The translations under genes were made by a program, and so were the position numbers. From the NCBI GenBank assembly GCA_963664465.2, contig CAXXSU010000002.1, forward strand, positions 186,001 through 250,000: a DNA stretch of 64,000 nucleotides, in the 5' to 3' direction. Position 1 is the first letter of the stretch. Each line of letters starts with the position of its first letter. This document shows positions 26,287-34,953 of the stretch, piece by piece. Origin of the DNA: CAVOAK01 sp963664465. Its GTDB lineage: Bacteria > Pseudomonadota > Alphaproteobacteria > UBA8366 > CAVOAK01. The notes under the pieces are model-generated. The model was given only the letters and a program-made list of their open reading frames with translations. It had not been told where the DNA came from and searched no databases.

Positions 26287-27626
26287 ATGGATGAGAACCG
26301 CCGTATCTCCCCGGACTGTCACCCGTCGAGAACAAGGAACTGTGCGTCCGGTTCGCCGGCGGCCGGCTGTCGTCGGACGGCGGCGTGCTGGTGCTGCGCG
26401 AGATCGAGAAGCGTCTCGGCCTTGCCGCGCGCCTAGCCGGTTGCCTGTCCGATGCGCGCGATCCAGCGAGCACCACCCACTCATACGCCGACATGATCGG
26501 GGCGCGCATGTTCGCCATCGCCTGCGGATACGAGGATTGCGACGACCTCGACGTGCTGCGCTTCGATCCGGCGTTCAAGCTGGCCTGTGGTCGCCTGCCC
26601 GAGAGCGGTCGCGATCTGATGTCGCAGCCGACCTTGTCCAGGCTCGAGAACGCCCCATCATGGCGCGAACTGGCGCGCATGGGGCTGACGATGATCGATC
26701 TGTTTTGCGACAGCTTCGAGCGCGTGCCCCAACGCATCGTGCTCGACATTGACGATACCCCTGATGCCGTCCACGGCGGCCAGCAACTGGCACTGTTCAA
26801 CGCCCATTACGACGAGTACTGCTTTCAGCCCATCCACATCTTCGACGCGGCGACCGCCAAGCCGGTGCTGTCGCTGCTGCGTCCGGGCAAGCGGCCATCT
26901 GGTGACGAGGCGGCGCGGGTCTTGCGCCACGTCATCGGCCGCATCCGGCGCCATTGGCCCCGGGTCGAGATCGCGGTGCGTGGCGACGGCCATTACGGCA
27001 CGCCCGAGGTCATGGACCTGCTGGAGGATCAGGGCCACGGCTACATTCTCGGGCTTCCCGGCAACGCCCGGCTGAGCGAGATCGGCCAGCCGTGGTGCGA
27101 GGACGCGGCGCTGCGCCGGGTGCAATCAGGCAAGGACAAGGTGCGCCGTTTCTTCCAGACCGGCTACCAGGCCAAAAGCTGGTCACGCGAGCGCAAGGTC
27201 GTTGCCCGCGTCGAGGCCACCGCAAGGGGGACGGATGTCCGCTTCGTCGTCACCAACCTGCCGGGCCGCGCCAAATTGCTCTACGAGAGGGTCTATTGCG
27301 CCCGTGGCCGGATGGAAAACATGATCAAGGAGCACAAGCTCTACACCAAATCCGACCGCACCTCGTGTCACCGATGGGAAGCCAACCAGTTCCGGCTGTT
27401 CCTGCACACCGCCGCCTATTGGCTGCTGCATCAGTTGCGCCGGACCGCGCCCCGCCGCTCGCCGTGGCGCACCGCGACGTTCGAGACGCTACGACGGGCA
27501 TTCCTCAAGATCGCCGTGCGCATCGAGGAGCTCAACACTCGCATCAAGATCGCCCTGCCCTCGGCCTACCCATATCGCAACGCCCTGATCGCGATGGCCG
27601 CCTCCATCGCCGCACAAGGCCCCTGA
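26287..27626 (+). pseudogene. IS1380-type transposase with N-terminal frameshift
   Basis: DDE transposase of the IS1380 family. Most of the protein (RLSSDGGVLVLREIEKRLGL, GYEDCDDLDVLRFDPAFKLACGRLPESG, FVVTNLPGRAKLLYERVYCARGRMENMIKEHKLY) is open to the stop at 27626. The likely ATG at 26287 is out of frame: compared with the partial copy at 25846, one base is missing around 26295-26305. A shorter product from an internal start at 26385 would lack the N-terminus. Confidence 0.8.
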
Positions 27627-27772
27627 TCCTAGCGGCGCGTGCCGCCGGATGAACCTCGAACGTCAATCTCCAACCCGTAACGAAAACCCGCCCCGAAAGC
27701 CGCCGTCAACCCGGCCGATACCGCTCGCCTCGCTCAAATCGGCCGCCAAGCGTGAATAATGCGGGCTAGGCC

Positions 27773-28291
27773 CTAATTCGGAGCTCCGTGCGCCGCCAGC
27801 CGCTGGCGATAGAGCTCAACAAAATCAATTGGATTGACCATCAAGGGCTGAAATCCGCCGTCGCGCGTCACACTTGATAGTATCGCCCGGGCGAACGGAA
27901 AAATCAGGCGCGGCGCTTCAATAAGGACCAACGGCTGAACGTGGTCCGGCGGTACATCGCCGATGCTGGCTATGCAGGCATATGTCAGTTCGACTATGAA
28001 GATTGGCCGATCTTCGCTCTCTGCCTTCACCTCGATCTGCAGGCTCGATTCGTACTTCTGATCGCCCAGCCCCTGTGCCGTGACGTCGACGCGGATCTCA
28101 ACGCTGGGTACCGCGACCGGATTGAGGTAGATGTCCGGACTCGCCGGGCTCTCGAACGACAAATCTTTGATATATTGAGTTACGATTACTAGCGGTGGCG
28201 TCTCCTCCGCGGTGCCTTCGCCTGTCGACTCGACAGTGTCTTCCGCCTGCCCGTCATCGTCGTCGATGTTGGAGTCTGATTCATCGGCCAT
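27773..28291 (-). CDS. secB: Protein-export chaperone SecB
   Basis: Cytosolic tetrameric chaperone that keeps preproteins unfolded for SecA. About 172 residues from the ATG at 28291; an in-frame ATG at 28309 would add six. Family segments include VTQYIKDLSFESPASPDIYL, EIRVDVTAQGLG and LIEAPRLIFPFARAILSSVTRDGGFQPLMVNPIDFVELY. The acidic N-terminal extension is longer than in E. coli. Its 3' end lies 7 bases from the IS1380-type right end, so the insertion just misses it. Confidence 0.95.
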   Translation of the reverse strand: MADESDSNIDDDDGQAEDTVESTGEGTAEETPPLVIVTQYIKDLSFESPASPDIYLNPVAVPSVEIRVDVTAQGLGDQKYESSLQIEVKAESEDRPIFIVELTYACIASIGDVPPDHVQPLVLIEAPRLIFPFARAILSSVTRDGGFQPLMVNPIDFVELYRQRLAAHGAPN

Positions 28292-28324
28292 GGGTCTGCC
28301 CAGCGTCAACTGCCTTTCGTTTGG

Positions 28325-28894
28325 CTAGCACGGATCGGATAGGCGTACAACAGAACCACCGCCTGGATGCGGGGCGGTTGGATCGAAAGCGACCATGATG
28401 CCATTCTTCACCTTATGCCCGGTCAAGGCACCAATGAACCCCCAGTGTGTTACTACCGCGGCGTCGGCCCATTTGCCCTCAACGCGCATGGTTTCTCGGA
28501 AGTGTTTGCAGCGAGCGTCGAGCTCGCCCAGACCTTCGCCAAGTTCGGGCCACCATGTCTCTTCCAAGTGGTCGAACTGGAGCTTCGGCCAGGGATACTT
28601 CAGTTCGGAACACGGCGTTCCGACGTCGCAAGCGAATTTGGCATGTTCGCCGACAAGATGCTGTACTTCGATTTCCAGCCTAAGAGCTCGCGCAATGATG
28701 TCGGCTGTTTGTATCGCGCGCATGTAAGGGCTGGTGATTACGCGCCTAATGCTTCGCTTTATCAGGTAGCGCGCTGCGTCGGCGGCTTGGCGGCGCCCAA
28801 CTTCTGTCAGCTTCGGATCTCGTATCCCTGGATCCTGCCGCGTCACGCTGAAGACGACGTTGAACTCCGATTGGCCATGACGGATAAGGATCAT
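28325..28894 (-). CDS. Histidine phosphatase superfamily protein
   Basis: 189 residues with the RHG motif LIRHGQSEFN at the N-terminus, the branch-point region RRVITSPYMRAIQTA and the second catalytic His in AAVVTHWGFIGALTG. This is the phosphoglycerate-mutase-like fold; substrate cannot be told from sequence. It overlaps fxsA by 4 bases and precedes secB on the same strand. Confidence 0.85.
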   Translation of the reverse strand: MILIRHGQSEFNVVFSVTRQDPGIRDPKLTEVGRRQAADAARYLIKRSIRRVITSPYMRAIQTADIIARALRLEIEVQHLVGEHAKFACDVGTPCSELKYPWPKLQFDHLEETWWPELGEGLGELDARCKHFRETMRVEGKWADAAVVTHWGFIGALTGHKVKNGIMVAFDPTAPHPGGGSVVRLSDPC

Positions 28895-29394
28895 CTGGGC
28901 TCTCGCTCGGTATTGCGCCGACCAAGTCTCTGTGGACCCTCTTCGTCACCCGCATCGTCGTCCGGGGTAACTTCCTTGAACTCCGCATCGATGACGGTTC
29001 GCCCATCATTAAATGTGCCGTGCCAGGAGCCTTGCGCGCCGCGTCTCGCGAGTGCCCCAAGCAACAAGCGGCCAGCCAACTGGCGAACCAATGGCACGAA
29101 TAGCAAAAATCCAATGGTATCGGTGAAGAAGCCAGGCGTAAGGAGAAATGCGCCCGCGACCAGCAAACAGGCGCCGGTAAATATTTGCTCGACCGGCATC
29201 TCGCCTCGATTGAGGCTCGCCTGAACCTGTCCAAAGACATGCAGGCCTTGATGGCGCAGCAGCGCCGTACCGACGATGGCGGTCGCGATAACAATTACCA
29301 ACGTTGGCCAGAGCCCGATCAAACCGCCAACTGTGATGAATAGTGCGATTTCGATCAGCGGAACGCCGACAAACGCGAGCAGGAGAATCCACAT
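28891..29394 (-). CDS. fxsA: FxsA-family membrane protein
   Basis: 167-residue inner-membrane protein. The N-terminus MWILLLAFVGVPLIEIALFITVGGLIG, the conserved TALLRHQGLHVFGQVQASLNRGEMP loop and GACLLVAGAFLLTPGFFTDTIGFLLFVP match FxsA, named for suppression of F exclusion of phage T7. Three to four membrane segments are visible. It is divergent from the Tim44-like gene across a 158-base spacer. Confidence 0.92.
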   Translation of the reverse strand: MWILLLAFVGVPLIEIALFITVGGLIGLWPTLVIVIATAIVGTALLRHQGLHVFGQVQASLNRGEMPVEQIFTGACLLVAGAFLLTPGFFTDTIGFLLFVPLVRQLAGRLLLGALARRGAQGSWHGTFNDGRTVIDAEFKEVTPDDDAGDEEGPQRLGRRNTEREPR

Positions 29395-29552
29395 ACTTGC
29401 CCTTTTCCCATGGACGGCCTATGTAAAACTGCACACTGACGGTCCACCTTTGATCGGCGACCTAATACAGGTCGTCCACTTTGGCTCTGTTTAACCCAGC
29501 GTGCGTTGCCGGTCCAGCGACCGGCAGGTCGGGCCGCAAGAAGGACTGGCAT

Positions 29553-30221
29553 ATGGGCGGCGGCTTTGGCTTCTTTGAAATAATACTTTTCGCTTGTATC
29601 GCGGCATTCCTCGTCTACAGGCTGGGGAGCGTACTCGGCAAGCGAACTGGTCGTGAACGGTCGCCTGGCGACGTGTTTGGGGGGCGAAGCAAGGGCGAAA
29701 ACGACAACGTCATTGCCCTGCCCGATCGCATGCGCGCTGAGAACAGCGAAGAGAGTAGCGGTCCCAGGTCCGTGGCAGCGGGTATTACCCAGATCAAAGT
29801 TGCGGACCCATCGTTCGACGAAGATCAATTCGTGGAAGGCGCAAAGACGGCGTTCGAACTGGTTGTCAATGCCTTCGCTGCTGGTGATGGAAAGACGCTG
29901 AGAACCTTGCTGAGCGATCAGGTATACGAAAATTTCGCGAAGGAAATTCGCGCCCGCGAAATTGCCAACTATAGCCATGAGACGACGCTCGTCAGCATTA
30001 TCTCTGCAGATATCACCGAGGCGAATATGGAAGAGCGCGGCGTCTTCATAACCATCCGTTTCATCAGCGATCAGCTTAATGCAACCCGTGATTCGGCCGG
30101 CGAGATGGTCGAGGGTGATTCTGAGGTCGTCGCCGAAGTGACCGACATTTGGACATTTGCGCGCGACACACACTCTTCCGACCCAAACTGGACCTTGGTC
30201 GCTACCCGCAGCCCAGATTGA
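29553..30221 (+). CDS. Tim44/TimA-like membrane-anchored protein
   Basis: 222 residues from the ATG at 29553 (MGGGFGFFEIILFACIAAFLVYRLGSVLG), an N-terminal membrane anchor followed by a charged linker and a Tim44-like C-terminal domain (FVEGAKTAFELVVNAFAAGD, LRTLLSDQVYENFAKEI). Alphaproteobacterial homologues are the bacterial relatives of mitochondrial Tim44; function is not settled. Upstream in-frame starts from 29481 are less likely because family similarity begins at MGGG. It precedes mltA by 10 bases, so co-expression is likely. Confidence 0.85.
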   Translation: MGGGFGFFEIILFACIAAFLVYRLGSVLGKRTGRERSPGDVFGGRSKGENDNVIALPDRMRAENSEESSGPRSVAAGITQIKVADPSFDEDQFVEGAKTAFELVVNAFAAGDGKTLRTLLSDQVYENFAKEIRAREIANYSHETTLVSIISADITEANMEERGVFITIRFISDQLNATRDSAGEMVEGDSEVVAEVTDIWTFARDTHSSDPNWTLVATRSPD

Positions 30222-30231
30222 TCCTTTACAT

Positions 30232-31455
30232 ATGCCAAGTACGTCGAGCCCCGCAGAGACCATGTGCTGGGTCGTACGGATCGCCCGGCGCTTTGCTGGT
30301 CTTGTCGCCTTGTCGGCCGCTGCTGCAGCGTGCGCGCCGCCAGCCGACAAGGAAGATCGTCTTGCATTAACGCCGGCGGCTTTCGAGGACCTGAAAGGCT
30401 GGGAGGACGACAGTATTGCCGAGGTCGTTCCGGCCCTCCTCAGAACCTGTGCGCGCCTTGCAACGCTGCCGCCAGGGATGAACCTTGGTGGGCAGGAAAA
30501 TGCCGCGTCCGTTGCTGACCTCCGCAAACCATGTCAGGCAGCCGCAGCACTTCAGCAGGGTGACGACGACGTGGCCCGCGCTTATTTTGAAAACTGGTTC
30601 AAACCGTTCCTTGTGACCAATAACGAGGAAGATGAGGGGCTGTTCACAGGCTATTTTGAAGCCGGTCTTGAAGGGCGGTTGGAGCCTGATGATACTTACA
30701 ATGTTCCCCTGTACATGTTGCCAGACGACCACGTCACGATCGAGCTAGGCGAGTTCGATGCGGCACTGGCGGGCCGTAAACTTGTTGGCCGGATCGAGGA
30801 TGGAAGGCTCAGGCCCTATCCGGCGCGCGGCAAAATTGACGCGGGGACGCTTTCGGGCCGGGGCTTGGAGTTGGTGTGGGTTAAGGATGCTGTCGATGCG
30901 TTCTTGCTGCATGTTCAGGGATCAGGCCGGGTAACACTGCAGGATGGAAATGTACTGCGGCTCGGATTTGCCGGACACAACGGTCACGACTATCGCTCGA
31001 TTGGTCGAGAGCTCGTCAAGCGCGGTGAACTCACCTTGGATCAGACGTCGTGGCAAGGCATCAGGAACTGGATCCGCACAAATCCCGATAGGGCGGCGTC
31101 GCTCCTGGCAGTCAACCGGCGCTATATATTCTTCCGTGAAATCAAGGGCGACGGGCCGATCGGCGCGGCGGGCGTAGTGTTGACCGCGGGCCGGAGCCTG
31201 GCGGTGGATACCCGATTCCTGCCGCTCGGACTTCCGCTTTGGCTCGACACATATGAGCCAGGCAGCGACGCGCGACCGTTGCGGCGCCTGATGATGGCGC
31301 AAGACACGGGCAACGCCATTCGATCGCCCGTGCGGGGAGATTTCTTCTGGGGGTTCGGCGATGCGGCGTTGGAGTCGGCAGGTCGCATGCGCAGTCGCGG
31401 CAGCTATTATCTGCTCCTGCCGCGCACCGTCGCGGACCGGCTGAATGCGGTATAA
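30232..31455 (+). CDS. mltA: Membrane-bound lytic murein transglycosylase A
   Basis: Lytic transglycosylase that cleaves peptidoglycan to 1,6-anhydromuropeptides. About 407 residues from the ATG at 30232 (internal ATG 30262 possible). A hydrophobic signal ends in a Cys (AAAAACAPPADK), suggesting an outer-membrane lipoprotein, although the lipobox is weak. MltA domain landmarks are EGLFTGYFEAGLEGRLE, LVWVKDAVDAFLLHVQGSGRV and the C-terminal 3D domain with LMMAQDTGNAI and GDFFWGFG. Upstream linkage to the Tim44-like gene is usual in this group. Confidence 0.93.
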   Translation: MPSTSSPAETMCWVVRIARRFAGLVALSAAAAACAPPADKEDRLALTPAAFEDLKGWEDDSIAEVVPALLRTCARLATLPPGMNLGGQENAASVADLRKPCQAAAALQQGDDDVARAYFENWFKPFLVTNNEEDEGLFTGYFEAGLEGRLEPDDTYNVPLYMLPDDHVTIELGEFDAALAGRKLVGRIEDGRLRPYPARGKIDAGTLSGRGLELVWVKDAVDAFLLHVQGSGRVTLQDGNVLRLGFAGHNGHDYRSIGRELVKRGELTLDQTSWQGIRNWIRTNPDRAASLLAVNRRYIFFREIKGDGPIGAAGVVLTAGRSLAVDTRFLPLGLPLWLDTYEPGSDARPLRRLMMAQDTGNAIRSPVRGDFFWGFGDAALESAGRMRSRGSYYLLLPRTVADRLNAV

Positions 31456-31490
31456 GTCGCGGGGACTGCGGATCATAGAAGGGTGGCAAT

Positions 31491-32258
31491 GTGGCAAATG
31501 ATGCGCCGACAGTTGGCTTGTTCGTTACCTGTTTGGTGGATCTTTTTCGGCCAACGGTAGGATTTGCAGCCGTGCGCCTACTCGAACGCGCGGGCTGCCG
31601 CGTAGTGGTGCCGCAGCGCCAGACCTGCTGCGGGCAACCCGCGCACAATTCGGGCGATCGCGGAAACGCGGCCGCCATCGCTGCTCAGGTTCTTGATGCG
31701 TTCGGAGGCTCCGACTATTTGGTGGCGCCATCCGGATCCTGCGCGGCGATGATCCGGCACCACTATCCCACTCTGTTCGACGCGGGGTCCGATTTGGCGC
31801 AGCGCGCAACGGAACTCGGTCAGCGGACGTACGAATTGGTGGCGTTTCTCACCGATGTCAGAGGCGTGCGCGGCGTTGATACCGACTTTCCCTTTCGTGT
31901 CGTCTATCACGATGCCTGCTCCGGGCTGCGCGAGCTTGGGATAGAAAGCCAACCGCGCAGACTGCTTGAGAGCGTTCGCGGCCTCGAATTGGTAAACCTT
32001 GACGGTGCCGAAACGTGCTGCGGCTTTGGCGGCACTTTCTGCGTCAAATATCCGGAGATATCCAACCGCATGGTTGCAGACAAGGCCGCCGCAATTGCGG
32101 CAACGGGTGCAAATGTTGTCGCATCCGGAGATCTTGGTTGCCTCATGAACATCGCCGGCCGGCTAACGCGGGACGAATCCCAAACCGGCGCCCGCCATGT
32201 CGCGGAGATACTCGCCGGTATGACCGAGGAGCCACCGATCGGCCGGGGCCAAGACTAG
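31491..32258 (+). CDS. lutA: L-lactate oxidation protein LutA (CCG-domain Fe-S subunit)
   Basis: 255 residues with two CCG domains: VGLFVTCLVDLFRP with QRQTCCGQPAHNSGD, and YHDACSGLRELGI with ETCCGFGGTFCVKYPEIS. This is the LutA/LldE/YkgE subunit of the iron-sulfur lactate-utilisation system. The GTG at 31491 is preceded by GAAGGGTGG. It is followed by lutB (3 bases) and lutC, a complete lutABC order. Confidence 0.93.
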   Translation: MANDAPTVGLFVTCLVDLFRPTVGFAAVRLLERAGCRVVVPQRQTCCGQPAHNSGDRGNAAAIAAQVLDAFGGSDYLVAPSGSCAAMIRHHYPTLFDAGSDLAQRATELGQRTYELVAFLTDVRGVRGVDTDFPFRVVYHDACSGLRELGIESQPRRLLESVRGLELVNLDGAETCCGFGGTFCVKYPEISNRMVADKAAAIAATGANVVASGDLGCLMNIAGRLTRDESQTGARHVAEILAGMTEEPPIGRGQD

Positions 32259-32261
32259 GAA

Positions 32262-33698
32262 ATGCACAACTCGAGCCGCACTTTTCAAGAAAACGCCGCC
32301 GCTGCACTGGCGGACGAGACGCTGCAAATAGCGCTTAGTCGGTTCCAGAGCGGATTCAGCGCGCGACGCGCGCAGGCGGTCGCTCGTATGCCCGAATTCG
32401 ATGACCTGCGTGATCGCGCACGGCGCATCAAGGACCACACGCTGGAACATCTCGACCATTATCTCGAGCGATTTGAGGAGGAAGTCATCGCTAGCGGTGG
32501 CCAAGTCCACTGGGCGCAATCGCCGGATCAGGCGCGGCAGAAAATTCTCGAGGTCTGCCGCGCGGTTGGCGCCAAGAGCGTAACAAAGGGCAAATCGATG
32601 ATCGCGGAGGAGATATCGCTCAACCCATTCCTTGAGGAAAATGGGATTGAACCGGTTGAGACGGACCTCGGCGAATATATCATTCAACTGCGGAACGAGC
32701 CGCCGAGTCATATCATCGCTCCGGCAATACATGTGCTGAAAGAACAGGTCGCGGAGACCTTCCGGCGGGCTCATCCGACGCTCGATTCGGCGCGACCGCT
32801 GAACGAAGCGCGGGCGCTCGTTGACGAGGCAAGGTCGGTACTCAGAGGAAAGTTTCTAGCGGCAGACGTGGGCATAACCGGAGCCAATTTTCTGGTCGCC
32901 GAGACTGGCTCCGCAGTTATCGTTACCAACGAAGGCAACTGCGATCTTACGCAGACCCTGCCACGCGTTCATATCGTGCTGGCAAGCCTCGAGAAGGTCG
33001 TGCCGACACTTCATGACGCATTTACGCTTCTACGCATACTTGCACGCTCGGCCACCGGTCAGGAATTTTCGACCTACACCACACTCGCCACTGGACCAAA
33101 ACGCTTAGACGATGCCGACGGGCCGCAGGCGTTTCACGTTGTGCTCTTGGACAATGGCCGTAGTGCAATGCTGGGTGGTCCGTTTCGAGAGATACTCCAT
33201 TGCATCCGCTGCGGCGCGTGTATGAACCACTGCCCCGTTTACGGCGCGGTTGGCGGCCACGCTTATGGTGGCGTTTATCCCGGTCCGCTTGGCGCCGTAC
33301 TCACTCCTGCACTCTCGGGCATCGCAGAGACGAGTGCGCTCCCGAATGCGTCGACCCTATGCGGGCGTTGCGAAGAAGTGTGCCCAATGCGCATACCCTT
33401 GCCCAAGTTGCTGCGGCGCCATCGCCAGCAGGAGTTTGTCGAGCGGCTCGGTTCGATGCGGTCGCGTCTCGCGTTGGGGCTCTGGGCCTTTTTCGCCCGG
33501 CGTCCCTGGCTTTATCGTGTAATAGCGGACATGTCGATTCGACTCCTCACCCTCGCGGCAGGCAGAAAAGGCAGCCTCCGGTGGCTGCCCTTCGCCACAT
33601 CGTGGACAAAGGGTCGTGACCTTCCGGCGCCGCAGGGCGGAACGTTCATGACCCGGTGGGGACGCTCGAACCGTGGCGCAACGAAGCAGCGGCGTTGA
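32262..33698 (+). CDS. lutB: L-lactate oxidation iron-sulfur protein LutB
   Basis: 478-residue LutB/LldF/YkgF protein. It contains a LUD domain (TKGKSMIAEEISLNPFLEENGIEPVETDLGEYIIQL) and a ferredoxin-like region with two 4Fe-4S cysteine sets (CIRCGACMNHCPVY and CGRCEEVCPMRIPLPKLL). The stop TGA overlaps the lutC ATG by one base. Together with LutA and LutC it probably oxidises L-lactate to pyruvate at the cytoplasmic side. Confidence 0.95.
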   Translation: MHNSSRTFQENAAAALADETLQIALSRFQSGFSARRAQAVARMPEFDDLRDRARRIKDHTLEHLDHYLERFEEEVIASGGQVHWAQSPDQARQKILEVCRAVGAKSVTKGKSMIAEEISLNPFLEENGIEPVETDLGEYIIQLRNEPPSHIIAPAIHVLKEQVAETFRRAHPTLDSARPLNEARALVDEARSVLRGKFLAADVGITGANFLVAETGSAVIVTNEGNCDLTQTLPRVHIVLASLEKVVPTLHDAFTLLRILARSATGQEFSTYTTLATGPKRLDDADGPQAFHVVLLDNGRSAMLGGPFREILHCIRCGACMNHCPVYGAVGGHAYGGVYPGPLGAVLTPALSGIAETSALPNASTLCGRCEEVCPMRIPLPKLLRRHRQQEFVERLGSMRSRLALGLWAFFARRPWLYRVIADMSIRLLTLAAGRKGSLRWLPFATSWTKGRDLPAPQGGTFMTRWGRSNRGATKQRR

Positions 33699-34387
33699 TG
33701 GATATGCAAGACGATCCGCAACGAAGCGCTATCCTGGGCCAGATTCGTGTGTCACTCGGCCGTGACAGGCGCGAGAAGCCACCTGACCGCGATCATGAGA
33801 ATTTACTCGTACCGGAACGCGCGCAAGGTTGCGCGGAGCAACTGGTTCAACGCTTTACCGAAGAAGCCGAATCCGTGGCGGCGAGCGTGCAGCGCGTTGC
33901 GTCGAACGATGACGTACCCGAAGCCGTGGCGCGATACCTTGTGGCCGAGAATTTACCGGCCAGCGTGCGAATGGCGCCCGACGGGCGGCTCGCTGCGATA
34001 CCATGGTCCAGAACTCCGACGGTCACCGTTTCTACTGGTGCAAGCGACGGCAGCGACGAAGTCAGCCTGACCGGCGCCCACGCCGGCGTCGCAGAGACAG
34101 GGACGCTGGTTTTGCGTTCAGGGCCGGAGTTTCCGACGACGCTCAACTTTTTGCCGGCAACGCACATCGTCGTTCTCAATACCGACCAAATCGTCGGTTC
34201 CTACGAAGAGGCGCTTACACGCTTGCGCGCTGAGGGACCCCTGCCCCGCACAGTCAACTTCATAACCGGTCCATCGCGTACGGCCGATATCGAACAGCAG
34301 TTGGTGTTGGGTGCGCACGGGCCGCGTCGGCTCCATATCGTGCTGGTGGGCGATCGGTCGGAGGCTAAGGCGGCGGGTGATGGCTGA
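33698..34387 (+). CDS. lutC: L-lactate oxidation protein LutC (LUD domain)
   Basis: 229 residues, start ATG overlapping the lutB stop. N-terminal MDMQDDPQRSAILGQIRVSLGR, LUD-domain landmarks SLTGAHAGVAETGTLVLRSG, LPATHIVVLNTDQIVGSYEEA and TGPSRTADIEQQLVLGAHGPRRLHIVL. This last segment is the usual C-terminal signature of LutC/YkgG. The 3' end overlaps the Smr-domain gene by 8 bases. Confidence 0.93.
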   Translation: MDMQDDPQRSAILGQIRVSLGRDRREKPPDRDHENLLVPERAQGCAEQLVQRFTEEAESVAASVQRVASNDDVPEAVARYLVAENLPASVRMAPDGRLAAIPWSRTPTVTVSTGASDGSDEVSLTGAHAGVAETGTLVLRSGPEFPTTLNFLPATHIVVLNTDQIVGSYEEALTRLRAEGPLPRTVNFITGPSRTADIEQQLVLGAHGPRRLHIVLVGDRSEAKAAGDG

Positions 34388-34946
34388 CCGCAAATCGTCG
34401 AGCGATGATCGTGAATTGTGGAATGCCGTTACCTCGGAGGTGACGCCGCTGCGCGGCCGCAAAGCGCGCGCCAATGTATCGGCAAAATCGCTGCCGCCGG
34501 ACTCGGCGAGGAAGCAGGGAGTTAAAGATACCCCGCCAACGCCGCTGCCGGACACAGCGATAGATCCGTCCTCGGCGCTCAAGCCGCCGAAACCGTCATT
34601 CCCACCGCTGAGCCCGAATACCGCGACGGGCATCGAGAAGCGCACTGTCGCGCGCCTTAGGCGCGGACAGATGCCGATTGACGCAAGACTCGATCTTCAC
34701 GGATATACGCAGCGGGAAGCACATCGAGTGCTTGACGAATTCCTCGAAGATGCGCGTGATACCGAGCGCCGCACCGTCCTCGTCATCACTGGCAAGGGCG
34801 AAGGCGGACAGGGCGTGCTTCGCGAGGCCGTGCCGCGCTGGCTCAACGAGGCAACGCTCCGACCGCTCGTCTTGGCATTTTCGCACGCGCAACCAAAGGA
34901 CGGAGGTACGGGCGCGCTATATATTTTGCTGCGGCGTAGGCGCTAA
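34380..34946 (+). CDS. Smr-domain protein
   Basis: 188 residues with a disordered, Pro-rich N-terminal half and a C-terminal Smr domain: DARLDLHGYTQREAHRVLDEFL, VLVITGKGEGGQGVLR, with the terminal AFSHAQPKDGGTGALYILLRRRR. The DLHG and TGKG motifs are characteristic. Smr domains are nucleic-acid-binding or nicking modules, some acting in ribosome rescue; the role of this stand-alone protein is unknown. Start ATG lies inside the lutC end. Confidence 0.9.
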   Translation: MADRKSSSDDRELWNAVTSEVTPLRGRKARANVSAKSLPPDSARKQGVKDTPPTPLPDTAIDPSSALKPPKPSFPPLSPNTATGIEKRTVARLRRGQMPIDARLDLHGYTQREAHRVLDEFLEDARDTERRTVLVITGKGEGGQGVLREAVPRWLNEATLRPLVLAFSHAQPKDGGTGALYILLRRRR

Positions 34947-34953
34947 ACGGTAG

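Larger units (their letters stand above)
25728..27765 (+). mobile_element. IS1380-type element with duplicated left end
   Basis: Terminal repeats CCCGGATTATTCACG (from 25728) and the complement of CGTGAATAATGCGGG (ending 27765). Both flanks carry CTAG (25724-25727 and 27766-27769), a 4-bp target duplication. Inside, a second left end (CCCGGATTGTTCG at 26220) starts a full-length copy, while 25793-26000 is a partial copy of the same 5' region. Confidence 0.88.

Noticed and set aside
29355..30527. 390-codon open frame antisense to the Tim44-like gene
   Set aside because: Antisense to supported coding genes on the plus strand; composition is of a shadow frame.
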